From CAYZTD01 sp964638155 (GTDB lineage Archaea > Thermoplasmatota > E2 > DHVEG-1), in the NCBI GenBank assembly GCA_964638155.1, contig CAZWYI010000001.1:61828-125827 (forward strand): DNA of 64,000 bases. The letters are read 5' to 3'. Under the pieces are notes generated by a model that saw only the letters and a list, made by a program, of their open reading frames with translations, searched no databases and had not been told where the DNA came from. Shown here one piece after another: positions 35,675 through 44,129 of the stretch; the stretch's first letter is position 1; the number at the start of each line of letters is the position of its first letter. The translations under genes were made by a program, and so were the position numbers.

Positions 35675-38653
35675 ATGCTTGTTGAGGATAAAGAACAAAA
35701 AATTAAAGACATAATACAAAATATAACAGGGCATTCAGCAGATATAGATAAAAAAGTATGTTCTGAGGATGTCAAAAACTACAGAGAATATAAGATAAAT
35801 AAAATTCTTCTTCTCAGCTCTTCATTTGATTATTTTTTACTTGAAGAGGAAGGAAGGCTAAACGCCCTTTTTGAAGAATGGTGCTCATTTACAGAAGAAA
35901 CACAGCCCCCAATCATTACTCATATAGAAACAAGTAAAGAATTGTTTGAAAAAATAAAAAGAGATACTTATGATTTAATAATAATTTTTAACAAACCAAA
36001 GGATTCTGATGTTGAAAAACTAGCCAGAGATATAAAAGAAACTAAAGATATTTTAGTTGTTTTATTGTATAACGATGTAAAAGAACTATCAAATATAAAA
36101 AACAACAAAAAAACAAAAATAGATGGTTTTTTTACCTGGAATGGAGACGGAAAATCAGTAATAAGTATTGTAGAATATTTTGAAGATAAAAAAAATTTGG
36201 AATATGAAACTGGCAACATCCATAAAGATATTATCTTTTTGGTTGAAGATTCAATACAACATTACTCTAGTTATCTACCTTTGATAAATGAAGAAATTTG
36301 TAACCACTTAAAGAAAATAATGGATGATGAACTCAGCTGTGAACAGAGGATTCAGAGATTTAAAAGAAGACCATACATGCTACATTCAGAGGATTACGAA
36401 GAAACAATAAGAATTTATGATAGATACAAAGAAAATTTAACTTTAGTTATTTCTGATAATATTTTGGAAAATGGAAAAGAAAGAAAAGAAATTGGTATAA
36501 AACTAGTAAATAAAATATATGATGAAAAACAAAACATCCCAATTTTAATACAATCTTCTGAAAAAATTAATAGAAAAGAACTTTCAAATAAAGATATACA
36601 AATTATTTTAAAAAATTCTCATACTCTATTTAGTTCACTTAAGGAATTTATAAAAGAAAATCTTGGCCCTTATAAAATAAAATTCAAAGATGAAAAAGGA
36701 AAATCATTCCAGGTAAATAAAATGAAAGACCTGGAATATGCATTAAAGAATTCAAATGAAAAATCTATTTTTAAATGCGCTAAAAATAATTATATTTCTA
36801 ATTGGCTTAATACAATAGGTGAAAAAGAGTTATCAAAAAGATGTTATGAGGCAGAAATAAAACATTCAAATCCAGAAAAACTTAGAAAAGAAATACTTAG
36901 GATAATGGAAGATTACAATTATCAAATAAATCGAGCTTCCATTGCAAATTTCTCCCAAAAAATTGATGAGCCACATGTAAAAATATCTCGTATAGGTAAA
37001 GGTGCTTTAGGTGGTAAAGCAAGAGGAATTGCATTTTTAGCAAAACTAGTTTCAAAATATATCACGGAAGATATGTTCCCCGGCTTAAAAATAACAATAC
37101 CAAGAAGCATCATATTATCTACAGATGTTTTTGACAAATTTATGGAAAAAAACAAGCTATCAAATTTAGATTTTGATAATTTATCAGATGAAAGAATAAG
37201 CTCAAAATTTATGGAATCAAGCATTCCTGCAACAGTACTTGGTGATCTGAGAGCTTTTATTAAGGCAAGTAGAAAACCACTCATTGTTAGATCCTCAGGT
37301 CTATTAGAGGATTCACTCATGCAGCCTTTTGCAGGAATATATGCCTCCATGCTTCTCCCTAATGACTCCTGGGAGACAAATCTAAGATTCCAGGAAGTAT
37401 GCAACTCTATAAAATATGTTTATGCATCAACCTATTTTGAGCAGGCAAGGCATTACATAAAATCAACGCCAAAAAATATTGGCGATGAAAAAATGGCTGT
37501 TTTAATTCAGGAGATAGTAGGAAAAAGACATGGAAATTATTTTTATCCAACTATATCTGGTGTTGCAAAATCATATAACTATTATCCGCAGGGCCCATGC
37601 AAATCAGAACAAGGCATAGTGTATTTAGCATTAGGCCTAGGGAAAGCAATAGTTGATGGAGGAGCAAGTTTTGCTTTTTGTCCTGAAAAACCAAAAGCTC
37701 CTTTATTTGGAACACCGAAAGGCTATATACCGTATTCACAGAGAAAATTTTATGCATTGAATTTACAATCAATTTACAAGTTTGTTAATTATAACGAGGA
37801 AACCTCTCTTGATAAATTAGATTTAAATTTAGCAAAAAAACATAATGTTTTAGATAAGATAGTATCAACATATATAGTTGAAGATGACAGTTTATATCCC
37901 GGAATATATGATGGATCATTAGTTGTAGATTTTGCACCAATTCTAAAATATGATGAGATTCCTTTAGCTAAAGCAATAAAACTTCTTCTAAATATAAGTG
38001 AAATAGCTTTGGGCCATCCTGTAGAAATTGAATTTGCTTTAAACATTTCTAAAGATGAGAAAAAACCATCGGAACTAGTGATATTACAAATAAGAAATAT
38101 GTTTTCTCCGGAGAAAAAAATAGATTTAGATTTTGATAAAATACCAAAAAAAGATATACTGCTTTTCAGTAACAATGTGTTAGGCCATGGAGTATTAGAA
38201 GATATTAAAGATGTTATATATGTTGATCAAGAAGAATTTGATTTATCCAAGTCAAATGAAATTATTAATCAAATAAAAAAAATGAATAATAAACTCACAG
38301 ATAAAAAAAGACCATATATGTTGATAGGTCCTGGTAGATGGGGGTCATCTGACCCTTGGCTTGGGATACCTGTTATCTGGAGTAATATAGCTGGTGCAAA
38401 AGCAATAATAGAAACACCTTACAAGGATAGGCCAATAGATCCCTCTCAAGGATCACATTTCTTTCATGATATGATAGCATCAGAGGTTGTATATTTAATA
38501 ACTAAAAACAAAGAAAATATCGACTGGGAATTTATTAAAAATCAAAAAATAATAGAAGAAACAAAATATCTGAAACACATCAGGACAAAAAAACCCGTAA
38601 AAATTGTTGCAGATGGTAAAAAAGGAAAAGGAGTAATAATTAAAAAAAATTAA
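35675..38653 (+). CDS. PEP/pyruvate-binding-fold protein with N-terminal receiver-like region
   Basis: The protein is about 992 residues. The first ~150 residues look like a response-regulator-type alpha/beta fold (KINKILLLSSSFDYF ... YDLIIIFNKPKDSDVEKLARDIKETKDILVVLLYN). A second such region follows (YKENLTLVISDNILENG ... IPILIQSS). A PPDK/PEP-synthase N-terminal ATP-grasp domain starts near residue 440 (KGALGGKARGIAFLAKL), with IVRSSGLLEDSLMQPFAGIY near 540 and IGPGRWGSSDPWLGIP near 884. No phosphohistidine domain and no PEP TIM barrel are present. It is therefore not a PEP synthase. The start is uncertain (TTG 35669 also possible). Confidence 0.7.
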   Translation: MLVEDKEQKIKDIIQNITGHSADIDKKVCSEDVKNYREYKINKILLLSSSFDYFLLEEEGRLNALFEEWCSFTEETQPPIITHIETSKELFEKIKRDTYDLIIIFNKPKDSDVEKLARDIKETKDILVVLLYNDVKELSNIKNNKKTKIDGFFTWNGDGKSVISIVEYFEDKKNLEYETGNIHKDIIFLVEDSIQHYSSYLPLINEEICNHLKKIMDDELSCEQRIQRFKRRPYMLHSEDYEETIRIYDRYKENLTLVISDNILENGKERKEIGIKLVNKIYDEKQNIPILIQSSEKINRKELSNKDIQIILKNSHTLFSSLKEFIKENLGPYKIKFKDEKGKSFQVNKMKDLEYALKNSNEKSIFKCAKNNYISNWLNTIGEKELSKRCYEAEIKHSNPEKLRKEILRIMEDYNYQINRASIANFSQKIDEPHVKISRIGKGALGGKARGIAFLAKLVSKYITEDMFPGLKITIPRSIILSTDVFDKFMEKNKLSNLDFDNLSDERISSKFMESSIPATVLGDLRAFIKASRKPLIVRSSGLLEDSLMQPFAGIYASMLLPNDSWETNLRFQEVCNSIKYVYASTYFEQARHYIKSTPKNIGDEKMAVLIQEIVGKRHGNYFYPTISGVAKSYNYYPQGPCKSEQGIVYLALGLGKAIVDGGASFAFCPEKPKAPLFGTPKGYIPYSQRKFYALNLQSIYKFVNYNEETSLDKLDLNLAKKHNVLDKIVSTYIVEDDSLYPGIYDGSLVVDFAPILKYDEIPLAKAIKLLLNISEIALGHPVEIEFALNISKDEKKPSELVILQIRNMFSPEKKIDLDFDKIPKKDILLFSNNVLGHGVLEDIKDVIYVDQEEFDLSKSNEIINQIKKMNNKLTDKKRPYMLIGPGRWGSSDPWLGIPVIWSNIAGAKAIIETPYKDRPIDPSQGSHFFHDMIASEVVYLITKNKENIDWEFIKNQKIIEETKYLKHIRTKKPVKIVADGKKGKGVIIKKN

Positions 38654-38690
38654 AAAAACAGAAAAACCTGAATAGGTTGGAAGAATAGAA

Positions 38691-41600
38691 ATGAATAACA
38701 AAAAAAGAAAAGATCATGAGATAAATGCATTAAACGAGAGAGTTAAAGAACTAAATTGTTTGTACAGTATTACAAACCTTGTTAGAGATAAGAATCTTTC
38801 TTTTAATGATACTATTAAAAAAATTGCAGATTTTTTACCACAAGCCTGGCAGTATCCTAAAATTACCTGTGCAAGAATTACTATCAATGGAACAGAATAT
38901 AAAACAGAAAATTTCAAAGAAACAAAATGGAGTCAGGTAAGTAATATTATTGCAGATGAAAAAAAGTTAGGTTCACTTGAAATATATTATTTAGAAGAAA
39001 GACCAGAGATAGATGAAGGTCCTTTCTTAATGGACGAAAGAAGATTAATTGATGCTATAGCTGATTTGTTGGGGACGTATATAAGTGAAAGCACTATTAA
39101 ACAAGAACTTGAAAAACAAAGAAAAAAACTTGATATTTACCAAAAAACATTAACTGGTGAGCCACTAGCAAAAGAAAGTAAGCAAGACTGGGAAGTTATA
39201 CTTGATCTTTTATTGAAAACAGACCCCCGAATGCTTCTAAGAATCACTAGAAAAATGGTATATTATCTCTACAGACATGAAAACGAAAAAATAACAAATC
39301 TTTTGGGAACAATTTGTCCTGTTGATAGAAAGGCAGCGAATAGCCAGTGGTGTGGAATTAATATGCCAAATCCGCGACAGGATTTAGACTCCTTAGTTCA
39401 TGTACAAAAACAAATTTTTGAAATGGCAAAAGAAACACTATCAAATGAAGAAATATCAATGATGTTTCAGGAGTGGCTTAAACAAGATAAAGCAAGACCT
39501 TTACTTCTAACATCACAAAAACCAGGAATGCCAATTTCTGAAATAACTGAAGAGCTCAACCGTTTTTTTGAAAAAGAAGATGTAGAAAAAACACTTTCTC
39601 CTGAAGATAAAACAACAATTAGTACAGCTCTTATAAGAAGATTTTTCACGGGTCGTCTGGAATATGTTAATGTTGCAAAAAAATTCATTAAACTCTCTGA
39701 CTTTGTTAATCTTTTAAAGCGGGTAATAGGCCCCATGCGAGGATCTGGGAAGTTTGGTGGAAAAACAAGTGGTGTTTTTCTTGCAGAAAAAATTCTTAAA
39801 GAAGCAAAAGAAAAAGATGAGCTGTTAAAAGATGTTGATTTTCCGAAAAGTTGGTATGTAACTTCTGATACATTACGCGAATTTATAAACTATAATGATC
39901 TTGATGAGGCATTTCACATAAAATATCTTGAGTCTGATCAAATTCGTAAAGAACAGCCCTTTTTAGAACAAGTTTTTAAAAATGCAACATTTCCAAACGA
40001 AATAGTTGAGGGTTTCAGAAGAATAGTAAGAGATTTAGAAGGAAAACCAATTATTGTCAGGTCCTCAAGTTTACTTGAAGATAGTTTTGGTGCTGCTTTT
40101 TCAGGTAAATACAAAAGCCTTTTTGTTGCAAATACCGGTTCAGAAGAAGAAAGATTGTATAATCTCATGGATGCAGTTTCAGAAGTATATGCTTCTACCT
40201 TTGGCCCAGATCCAATAGAATATAGAAAAGAACGAGGACTACTTGAATTTAGTGAAGAAATGGGGATACTAATTCAGGAGGTAGTAGGACAAAGAGTTGG
40301 AGATTATTATTTACCTCTTTTTGCAGGAGTAGCATTCAGTAGAAGTGAATTTAGATGGTCGCCAAGAATTAAAAGAGATGATGGAGTGATGAGGCTTGTT
40401 CCTGGGCTTGGAACTAGAGCAGTTGATAGAGTTGGAAACGATTACCCGATTCTAGTTTCTCCTATGAGACCTGAGCTTGAGGTAAATACCTTAGTTAGAG
40501 AACAAGTACAGTATTCTCCAAGGTATTTGGATGCAATAAATCTGAAGTCGGGTGCTATTGAGACAATAGATGCAATAGAGTTTTTAAAAGAACATTCAGA
40601 TGATTTTCCATATCTGCATAATTTAATTTCTATATACAAAAATGATAGGTTAACCCAGCCAAATGTTTTAACAGATATCAAAGAAGAAGATGTTGTTATT
40701 ACTTTTGATAAATTATTTGAAAAAACAAATTTTCTGGAGAAAATGAAAACAATTCTTAAAATTTTAGAAGAAAAAATAGAAACACCTGTCGATGTAGAAT
40801 TTGCTTCAGATGGAGAAAAATTTTATTTCTTACAGTGCAGGCCACAAAGCCAGAGTAGAGGTATTGAAAGAAAGCCAATTCCTAAAAAAATACCTGATAA
40901 AAGAAAACTGTTCTCTGCAAATAAGTATATTACAACCGGGCAAATTGAAAATGTCGAATATATTGTGTATGTTGTTCCTGAGGGATATTCTGACCTTGAA
41001 TCTCGGGAGAAAATGCAAAAAATAGCAACTATTGTAAACGAGTTAAATCAAAAGCTTCCGAAGAGAAAATTTATACTTATGGGTCCAGGTAGATGGGGAA
41101 GTCGTGGTGATATGAAGCTTGGCGTTCCTGTAAAATACGGCGATATAAATAACACTTCACTTCTTATTGAAATAGCAAAAAAAACAGGAGAATACACTCC
41201 AGAACTTTCATTTGGAACACATTTCTTCCAGGATCTAGTTGAAGCTGACATAAAATATCTGCCGCTTTATCCAGATGAGGAAAAAATAACATTCAATGAA
41301 AAAAAGTTGTTAAATACTAAAAACTATCTGTCAGAGAAACTTCCTAAATATAAAGACTATGAAAAGGTTGTAAAAGTTGTAAAAACTACAGATTTGATTG
41401 AAGGGGGGACCCTCTCTGTTATTATGGATGGCGAGACAAACGAGGCATTAGGTTTTTTAAATCCACCTGATCACTGGAGTTGGAGAATGCAGAAGGTAGA
41501 AGAAATAGCTAGAGATTTAGACCCAGAGGTTTATGGTGTTAAAGATTTATATTTAGTAGGTAGTACAAAAACTGGTGAAGCAGGACCTGCAAGTGATATT

Positions 41601-41843
41601 GATTTAATAGTTCATTTCACAGGAACCGAAGAACAAAAAGACCGATTACTTGCATGGTTTGAAGAGAAAGGTAAAGAAATTGCAGAACAAAACAAAAAAA
41701 GAACAGGTATAGAAACAGAGGATTTACTAGATTTACATATAGTTACAGATAAAGATATAGAAAATAAAACCAGCTGGGCAACCCATATAACAAGTCCTTA
41801 TATGAGAGTTAGAAAAATTGATATTAAGAATAAGGAAAAGTAG
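38691..41843 (+). CDS. PEP/pyruvate-binding-fold protein with GAF-like N-terminus and nucleotidyltransferase C-terminus
   Basis: The 1050-residue protein has an N-terminal coiled coil plus GAF-like sensor (ELNCLYSITNLVRDKNLS ... LPQAWQYPKITCARI, about 10-135). A PPDK-type ATP-grasp domain starts near residue 350 (GSGKFGGKTSGVFLAEKIL), with IVRSSSLLEDSFGAAFSGKY near 455 and GPGRWGSRGD near 798. A MNT-like nucleotidyltransferase follows (LVGSTKTGEAGPASDIDLIVHF near 955). As with its upstream paralogue, the phosphohistidine and PEP-barrel domains are absent. It starts 38 bases after that gene, so the two probably form an operon. The reaction is unknown. Confidence 0.75.
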   Translation: MNNKKRKDHEINALNERVKELNCLYSITNLVRDKNLSFNDTIKKIADFLPQAWQYPKITCARITINGTEYKTENFKETKWSQVSNIIADEKKLGSLEIYYLEERPEIDEGPFLMDERRLIDAIADLLGTYISESTIKQELEKQRKKLDIYQKTLTGEPLAKESKQDWEVILDLLLKTDPRMLLRITRKMVYYLYRHENEKITNLLGTICPVDRKAANSQWCGINMPNPRQDLDSLVHVQKQIFEMAKETLSNEEISMMFQEWLKQDKARPLLLTSQKPGMPISEITEELNRFFEKEDVEKTLSPEDKTTISTALIRRFFTGRLEYVNVAKKFIKLSDFVNLLKRVIGPMRGSGKFGGKTSGVFLAEKILKEAKEKDELLKDVDFPKSWYVTSDTLREFINYNDLDEAFHIKYLESDQIRKEQPFLEQVFKNATFPNEIVEGFRRIVRDLEGKPIIVRSSSLLEDSFGAAFSGKYKSLFVANTGSEEERLYNLMDAVSEVYASTFGPDPIEYRKERGLLEFSEEMGILIQEVVGQRVGDYYLPLFAGVAFSRSEFRWSPRIKRDDGVMRLVPGLGTRAVDRVGNDYPILVSPMRPELEVNTLVREQVQYSPRYLDAINLKSGAIETIDAIEFLKEHSDDFPYLHNLISIYKNDRLTQPNVLTDIKEEDVVITFDKLFEKTNFLEKMKTILKILEEKIETPVDVEFASDGEKFYFLQCRPQSQSRGIERKPIPKKIPDKRKLFSANKYITTGQIENVEYIVYVVPEGYSDLESREKMQKIATIVNELNQKLPKRKFILMGPGRWGSRGDMKLGVPVKYGDINNTSLLIEIAKKTGEYTPELSFGTHFFQDLVEADIKYLPLYPDEEKITFNEKKLLNTKNYLSEKLPKYKDYEKVVKVVKTTDLIEGGTLSVIMDGETNEALGFLNPPDHWSWRMQKVEEIARDLDPEVYGVKDLYLVGSTKTGEAGPASDIDLIVHFTGTEEQKDRLLAWFEEKGKEIAEQNKKRTGIETEDLLDLHIVTDKDIENKTSWATHITSPYMRVRKIDIKNKEK

Positions 41844-41847
41844 AGCA

Positions 41848-41892
41848 AAAGGGAATTTTTTATCTCAGTGGGTTCAGATCCTTTCCCCTGCA
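41848..41892 (+). repeat. tRNA-3'-end-like repeat, copy 5
   Basis: It contains AAAGGGAA, then GTGGGTTCAGATCCTTTCCCCTGCA. The T-loop is TTCAGAT, and its 3' half matches the core at all but two positions. It starts five bases after the stop codon of the large nucleotidyltransferase gene. It is the left flank of the VapBC pair. Confidence 0.7.
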
Positions 41893-41909
41893 TTTCATTA
41901 AGTTAAATT

Positions 41910-42284
41910 TCAATCAAACAATTTTAGTTTTTTAATTACCTTAAAATGTTTTTTATTAAAAGTATAAATCTTTGCTTTTCTATTTATTGCGATAGCTGCT
42001 ATCATTGTATCAATTCTTGAAGTTGTTTTTCCTTTTTTTTCTAATTCAAATTCTATTTTTGCAGATAACTCTGCATCTTTTTTATTGAATTCGATTGTAC
42101 TTATTTGACTTATATCTTTAACTTTTTTATTTCGTTTGTAATGTCCATAGAGTATTTCATGTAGATTGATTGAAGTAATAGAAATATCCTCTCCAGAGTC
42201 TTCTAGTTTCTTTATTGCAATATCCCCTCTCTCTGATTGTTTATCAAAGATATCAATAATAACGTCTGTATCAAGAATAATCAT
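41910..42284 (-). CDS. vapC: VapC-type PIN-domain toxin
   Basis: The 124-residue PIN-domain protein has the expected acidic residues: D5 and D7 in ILDTDVIIDIF, E43 in SINLHEILYG, D92 in TSRIDTMIAAIA. This architecture is that of VapC ribonucleases, which cleave tRNA or rRNA when not held by VapB. It lies directly downstream of the antitoxin gene. The toxin-antitoxin pair lies between two tRNA-like repeats. Confidence 0.88.
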   Translation of the reverse strand: MIILDTDVIIDIFDKQSERGDIAIKKLEDSGEDISITSINLHEILYGHYKRNKKVKDISQISTIEFNKKDAELSAKIEFELEKKGKTTSRIDTMIAAIAINRKAKIYTFNKKHFKVIKKLKLFD

Positions 42285-42289
42285 ATAAA

Positions 42290-42502
42290 TTACCCGTATC
42301 TTTTTTCTTTTCTCTTTTCGTATATTTCGTTTAATAATTTTTCTTTATCCTCGTATGTGTTGTATCCTCTCATTTTTTTTAAAATCTCTATATTAGACTT
42401 GCTTAACCTCTCAAATAAATCGCTAAAGCTTTCATTTTTTCTTTTTATCAGTAGTAGTTTTTTGTAAACACTTTCTTTTATTGTTAATGTTTTAAAAGCC
42501 AT
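42290..42502 (-). CDS. vapB: VapB-type antitoxin (DUF217/COG1753-like)
   Basis: The 70-residue basic protein has a ribbon-helix-helix-like N-terminus (MAFKTLTIKESVYKKLLLIKRKNESFSDLFERL) and a charged C-terminus likely to wrap VapC. It precedes vapC by five bases. Family archaeal VapB antitoxins of this type usually repress their own operon. No operator was identified. Confidence 0.8.
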   Translation of the reverse strand: MAFKTLTIKESVYKKLLLIKRKNESFSDLFERLSKSNIEILKKMRGYNTYEDKEKLLNEIYEKRKEKRYG

Positions 42503-42634
42503 AATTATGTTTATGTTTAAACATATATTTAATATTTTTGATATAGATTATTCATTGTTATTTATTTAACATTATTTATATAAAAATGTTTCTTAGTTAA
42601 TTAATACACAAAGATTTTTTTTAATTTTATTTTT

Positions 42635-42691
42635 TAGGAAAAACACCTGTTTTTTTACCATTAAAGTGTAGTTCATATCCCTTTGCCTGCA
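42635..42691 (+). repeat. tRNA-3'-end-like repeat, copy 6 (full form)
   Basis: This 57-base copy is TAGGAAAAACACC...ACCATTAAAGTGTAGTTCATAT...CCTTTGCCTGCA. It aligns with copy 2 without gaps and has diverged in the end stems. It is the right flank of the VapBC pair. It ends 11 bases before the convergent phosphoesterase stop. Confidence 0.75.
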
Positions 42692-42701
42692 TAAATTTTT
42701 A

Positions 42702-43556
42702 TTAGTTAGTTTTTACAAGAATTCTAGAACTATTTGCTAAATCATTTGTATCAAATTTAATTATGGCCATTTCAGAACCGTCATGGCATGCAGAAAAAGA
42801 AAAAGTATTTTCATTTTTTTCCATCCATTTACCAGTCAAACTAACAGTTTCATGAATATGGCCATGTAAAGTCAAAAATGGGTTGTATTTTTTTATAAAA
42901 CGTTTTATTGCTATACTTCCCACATGTAAATCCATTGGTGCATGATCAACGCTTTTACCATCTAACTTAGCTCTATCAAGAGCTGAATTATATGGAGGCG
43001 AATGAAATAGATAAATTGTTTTTTCAGGAATGGAGTTTTTAACAAGTTTTTCTAAATCATCTGAAATTTTAGAAAAACGAATATCATCAATATCTATCTC
43101 AACCGTTCTTTTTCCTTTCTCAGGAGAAACCGTACCTACATCAACAAACCTGGAAACATCATATTTCTCCCAATCTTTTAATTGAAAAGGTGTTGGTGGT
43201 ACATAGGAGTAACCAGTAACTTGTAAATTACCAAATTTTACCGTTTTTTCGTTTACATAGTCAATAATATCTTCTTCATCAGCCTCTAAAAAATATTTTT
43301 CAAAAATACGCGGATCATCATTTCCCATTATTACAAAAAAACGAATTTTCTTTTTTGTTTTTTTATTTATTTTTTTAATTCTTTCAAAAAAATTCTCTTC
43401 TAAAAAATCTTTCATTTTTTCTTTCATAGAGTAATCATTAGGAAGAAGATCTCCTCCAAAGAAAACACCATCTGGTTTTTCTTTTAGAACTATTTCAAAG
43501 AGTTTTTTGTATTTTTTGATATTTCCATGCAAATCTGAAACAAATATACCGTTCAA
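42702..43556 (-). CDS. Calcineurin-type metallophosphoesterase
   Basis: The 284-residue protein has the metallophosphatase motifs in order: D-L-H-G-N (SDLHGN, residues 8-13), GGDLLPND, GNDDP, H-S-P-P and LHGHIHE near the C-terminus (G-H-x-H). It probably hydrolyses phosphomonoesters or phosphodiesters. The substrate is not inferable. It is transcribed alone, opposite to the electron-transfer operon. Confidence 0.88.
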   Translation of the reverse strand: MNGIFVSDLHGNIKKYKKLFEIVLKEKPDGVFFGGDLLPNDYSMKEKMKDFLEENFFERIKKINKKTKKKIRFFVIMGNDDPRIFEKYFLEADEEDIIDYVNEKTVKFGNLQVTGYSYVPPTPFQLKDWEKYDVSRFVDVGTVSPEKGKRTVEIDIDDIRFSKISDDLEKLVKNSIPEKTIYLFHSPPYNSALDRAKLDGKSVDHAPMDLHVGSIAIKRFIKKYNPFLTLHGHIHETVSLTGKWMEKNENTFSFSACHDGSEMAIIKFDTNDLANSSRILVKTN

Positions 43557-43658
43557 TTAAACACCTTTTTTTTGATAGTAAACTTTTATAAACATTTCAA
43601 GATAACGGTTAAGCGAGGCCCAAACACTATATTACTTTATTTATAGAAGGAATTTAAA

Positions 43659-44129
43659 ATGTCTGTTGATCTTTCTAAAACAAAAAAATTGATAGAGAAG
43701 CACGGAAGAAAAAAAGGAGTATTAATACCACTTTTACAAGATATTCAAAAAGAATATGGATACGTTCCACATGAGGCAGTAGAACTAGTTGCAGAAGAAC
43801 TAAATATTTTTCCTGTAGAAATCTATGGAGTACTCACCTTTTACGCTCAGTTTTATTTAACTCCTCGTGGAAAACATACAATAAGAGTTTGCCAGGGGAC
43901 TGCATGCCATGTTATGGGTGGAAAGGAAATTCTTGATTATCTTTCAAATAAACTAAAAATAAATGAAGGTGAAACAACAAAAGACGGTTTTTTTTCACTT
44001 GAGAGAGTAGCCTGTCTTGGATGCTGCGGTATGGCGCCAGTTGTACAAGTAGATGATGATTTCTATGGAAACTGTACGATTCAGAAGATGGACAAAATGC
44101 TAGACAAATACATAAAGGAGGAACAATAG
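43659..44129 (+). CDS. NuoE-type [2Fe-2S] thioredoxin-like subunit
   Basis: The 156-residue protein is the [2Fe-2S] thioredoxin-fold subunit found in complex I (NuoE) and in bifurcating hydrogenases and dehydrogenases (HydC/HndA). It has the N-terminal helix bundle and cluster cysteines in RVCQGTACHVMGG and ACLGCCGMAP. It heads an operon with NuoF- and NuoG/GltD-like subunits. The next gene starts at the base following its stop. Confidence 0.9.
   Translation: MSVDLSKTKKLIEKHGRKKGVLIPLLQDIQKEYGYVPHEAVELVAEELNIFPVEIYGVLTFYAQFYLTPRGKHTIRVCQGTACHVMGGKEILDYLSNKLKINEGETTKDGFFSLERVACLGCCGMAPVVQVDDDFYGNCTIQKMDKMLDKYIKEEQ

Noticed and set aside
35675..41843. Two further PEP synthases
   Set aside because: The ATP-grasp motifs are present, but neither protein has the phosphohistidine GG-x-T-x-H-A-A-I segment or the PEP-binding barrel, which are intact in ppsA at 9172-12834.
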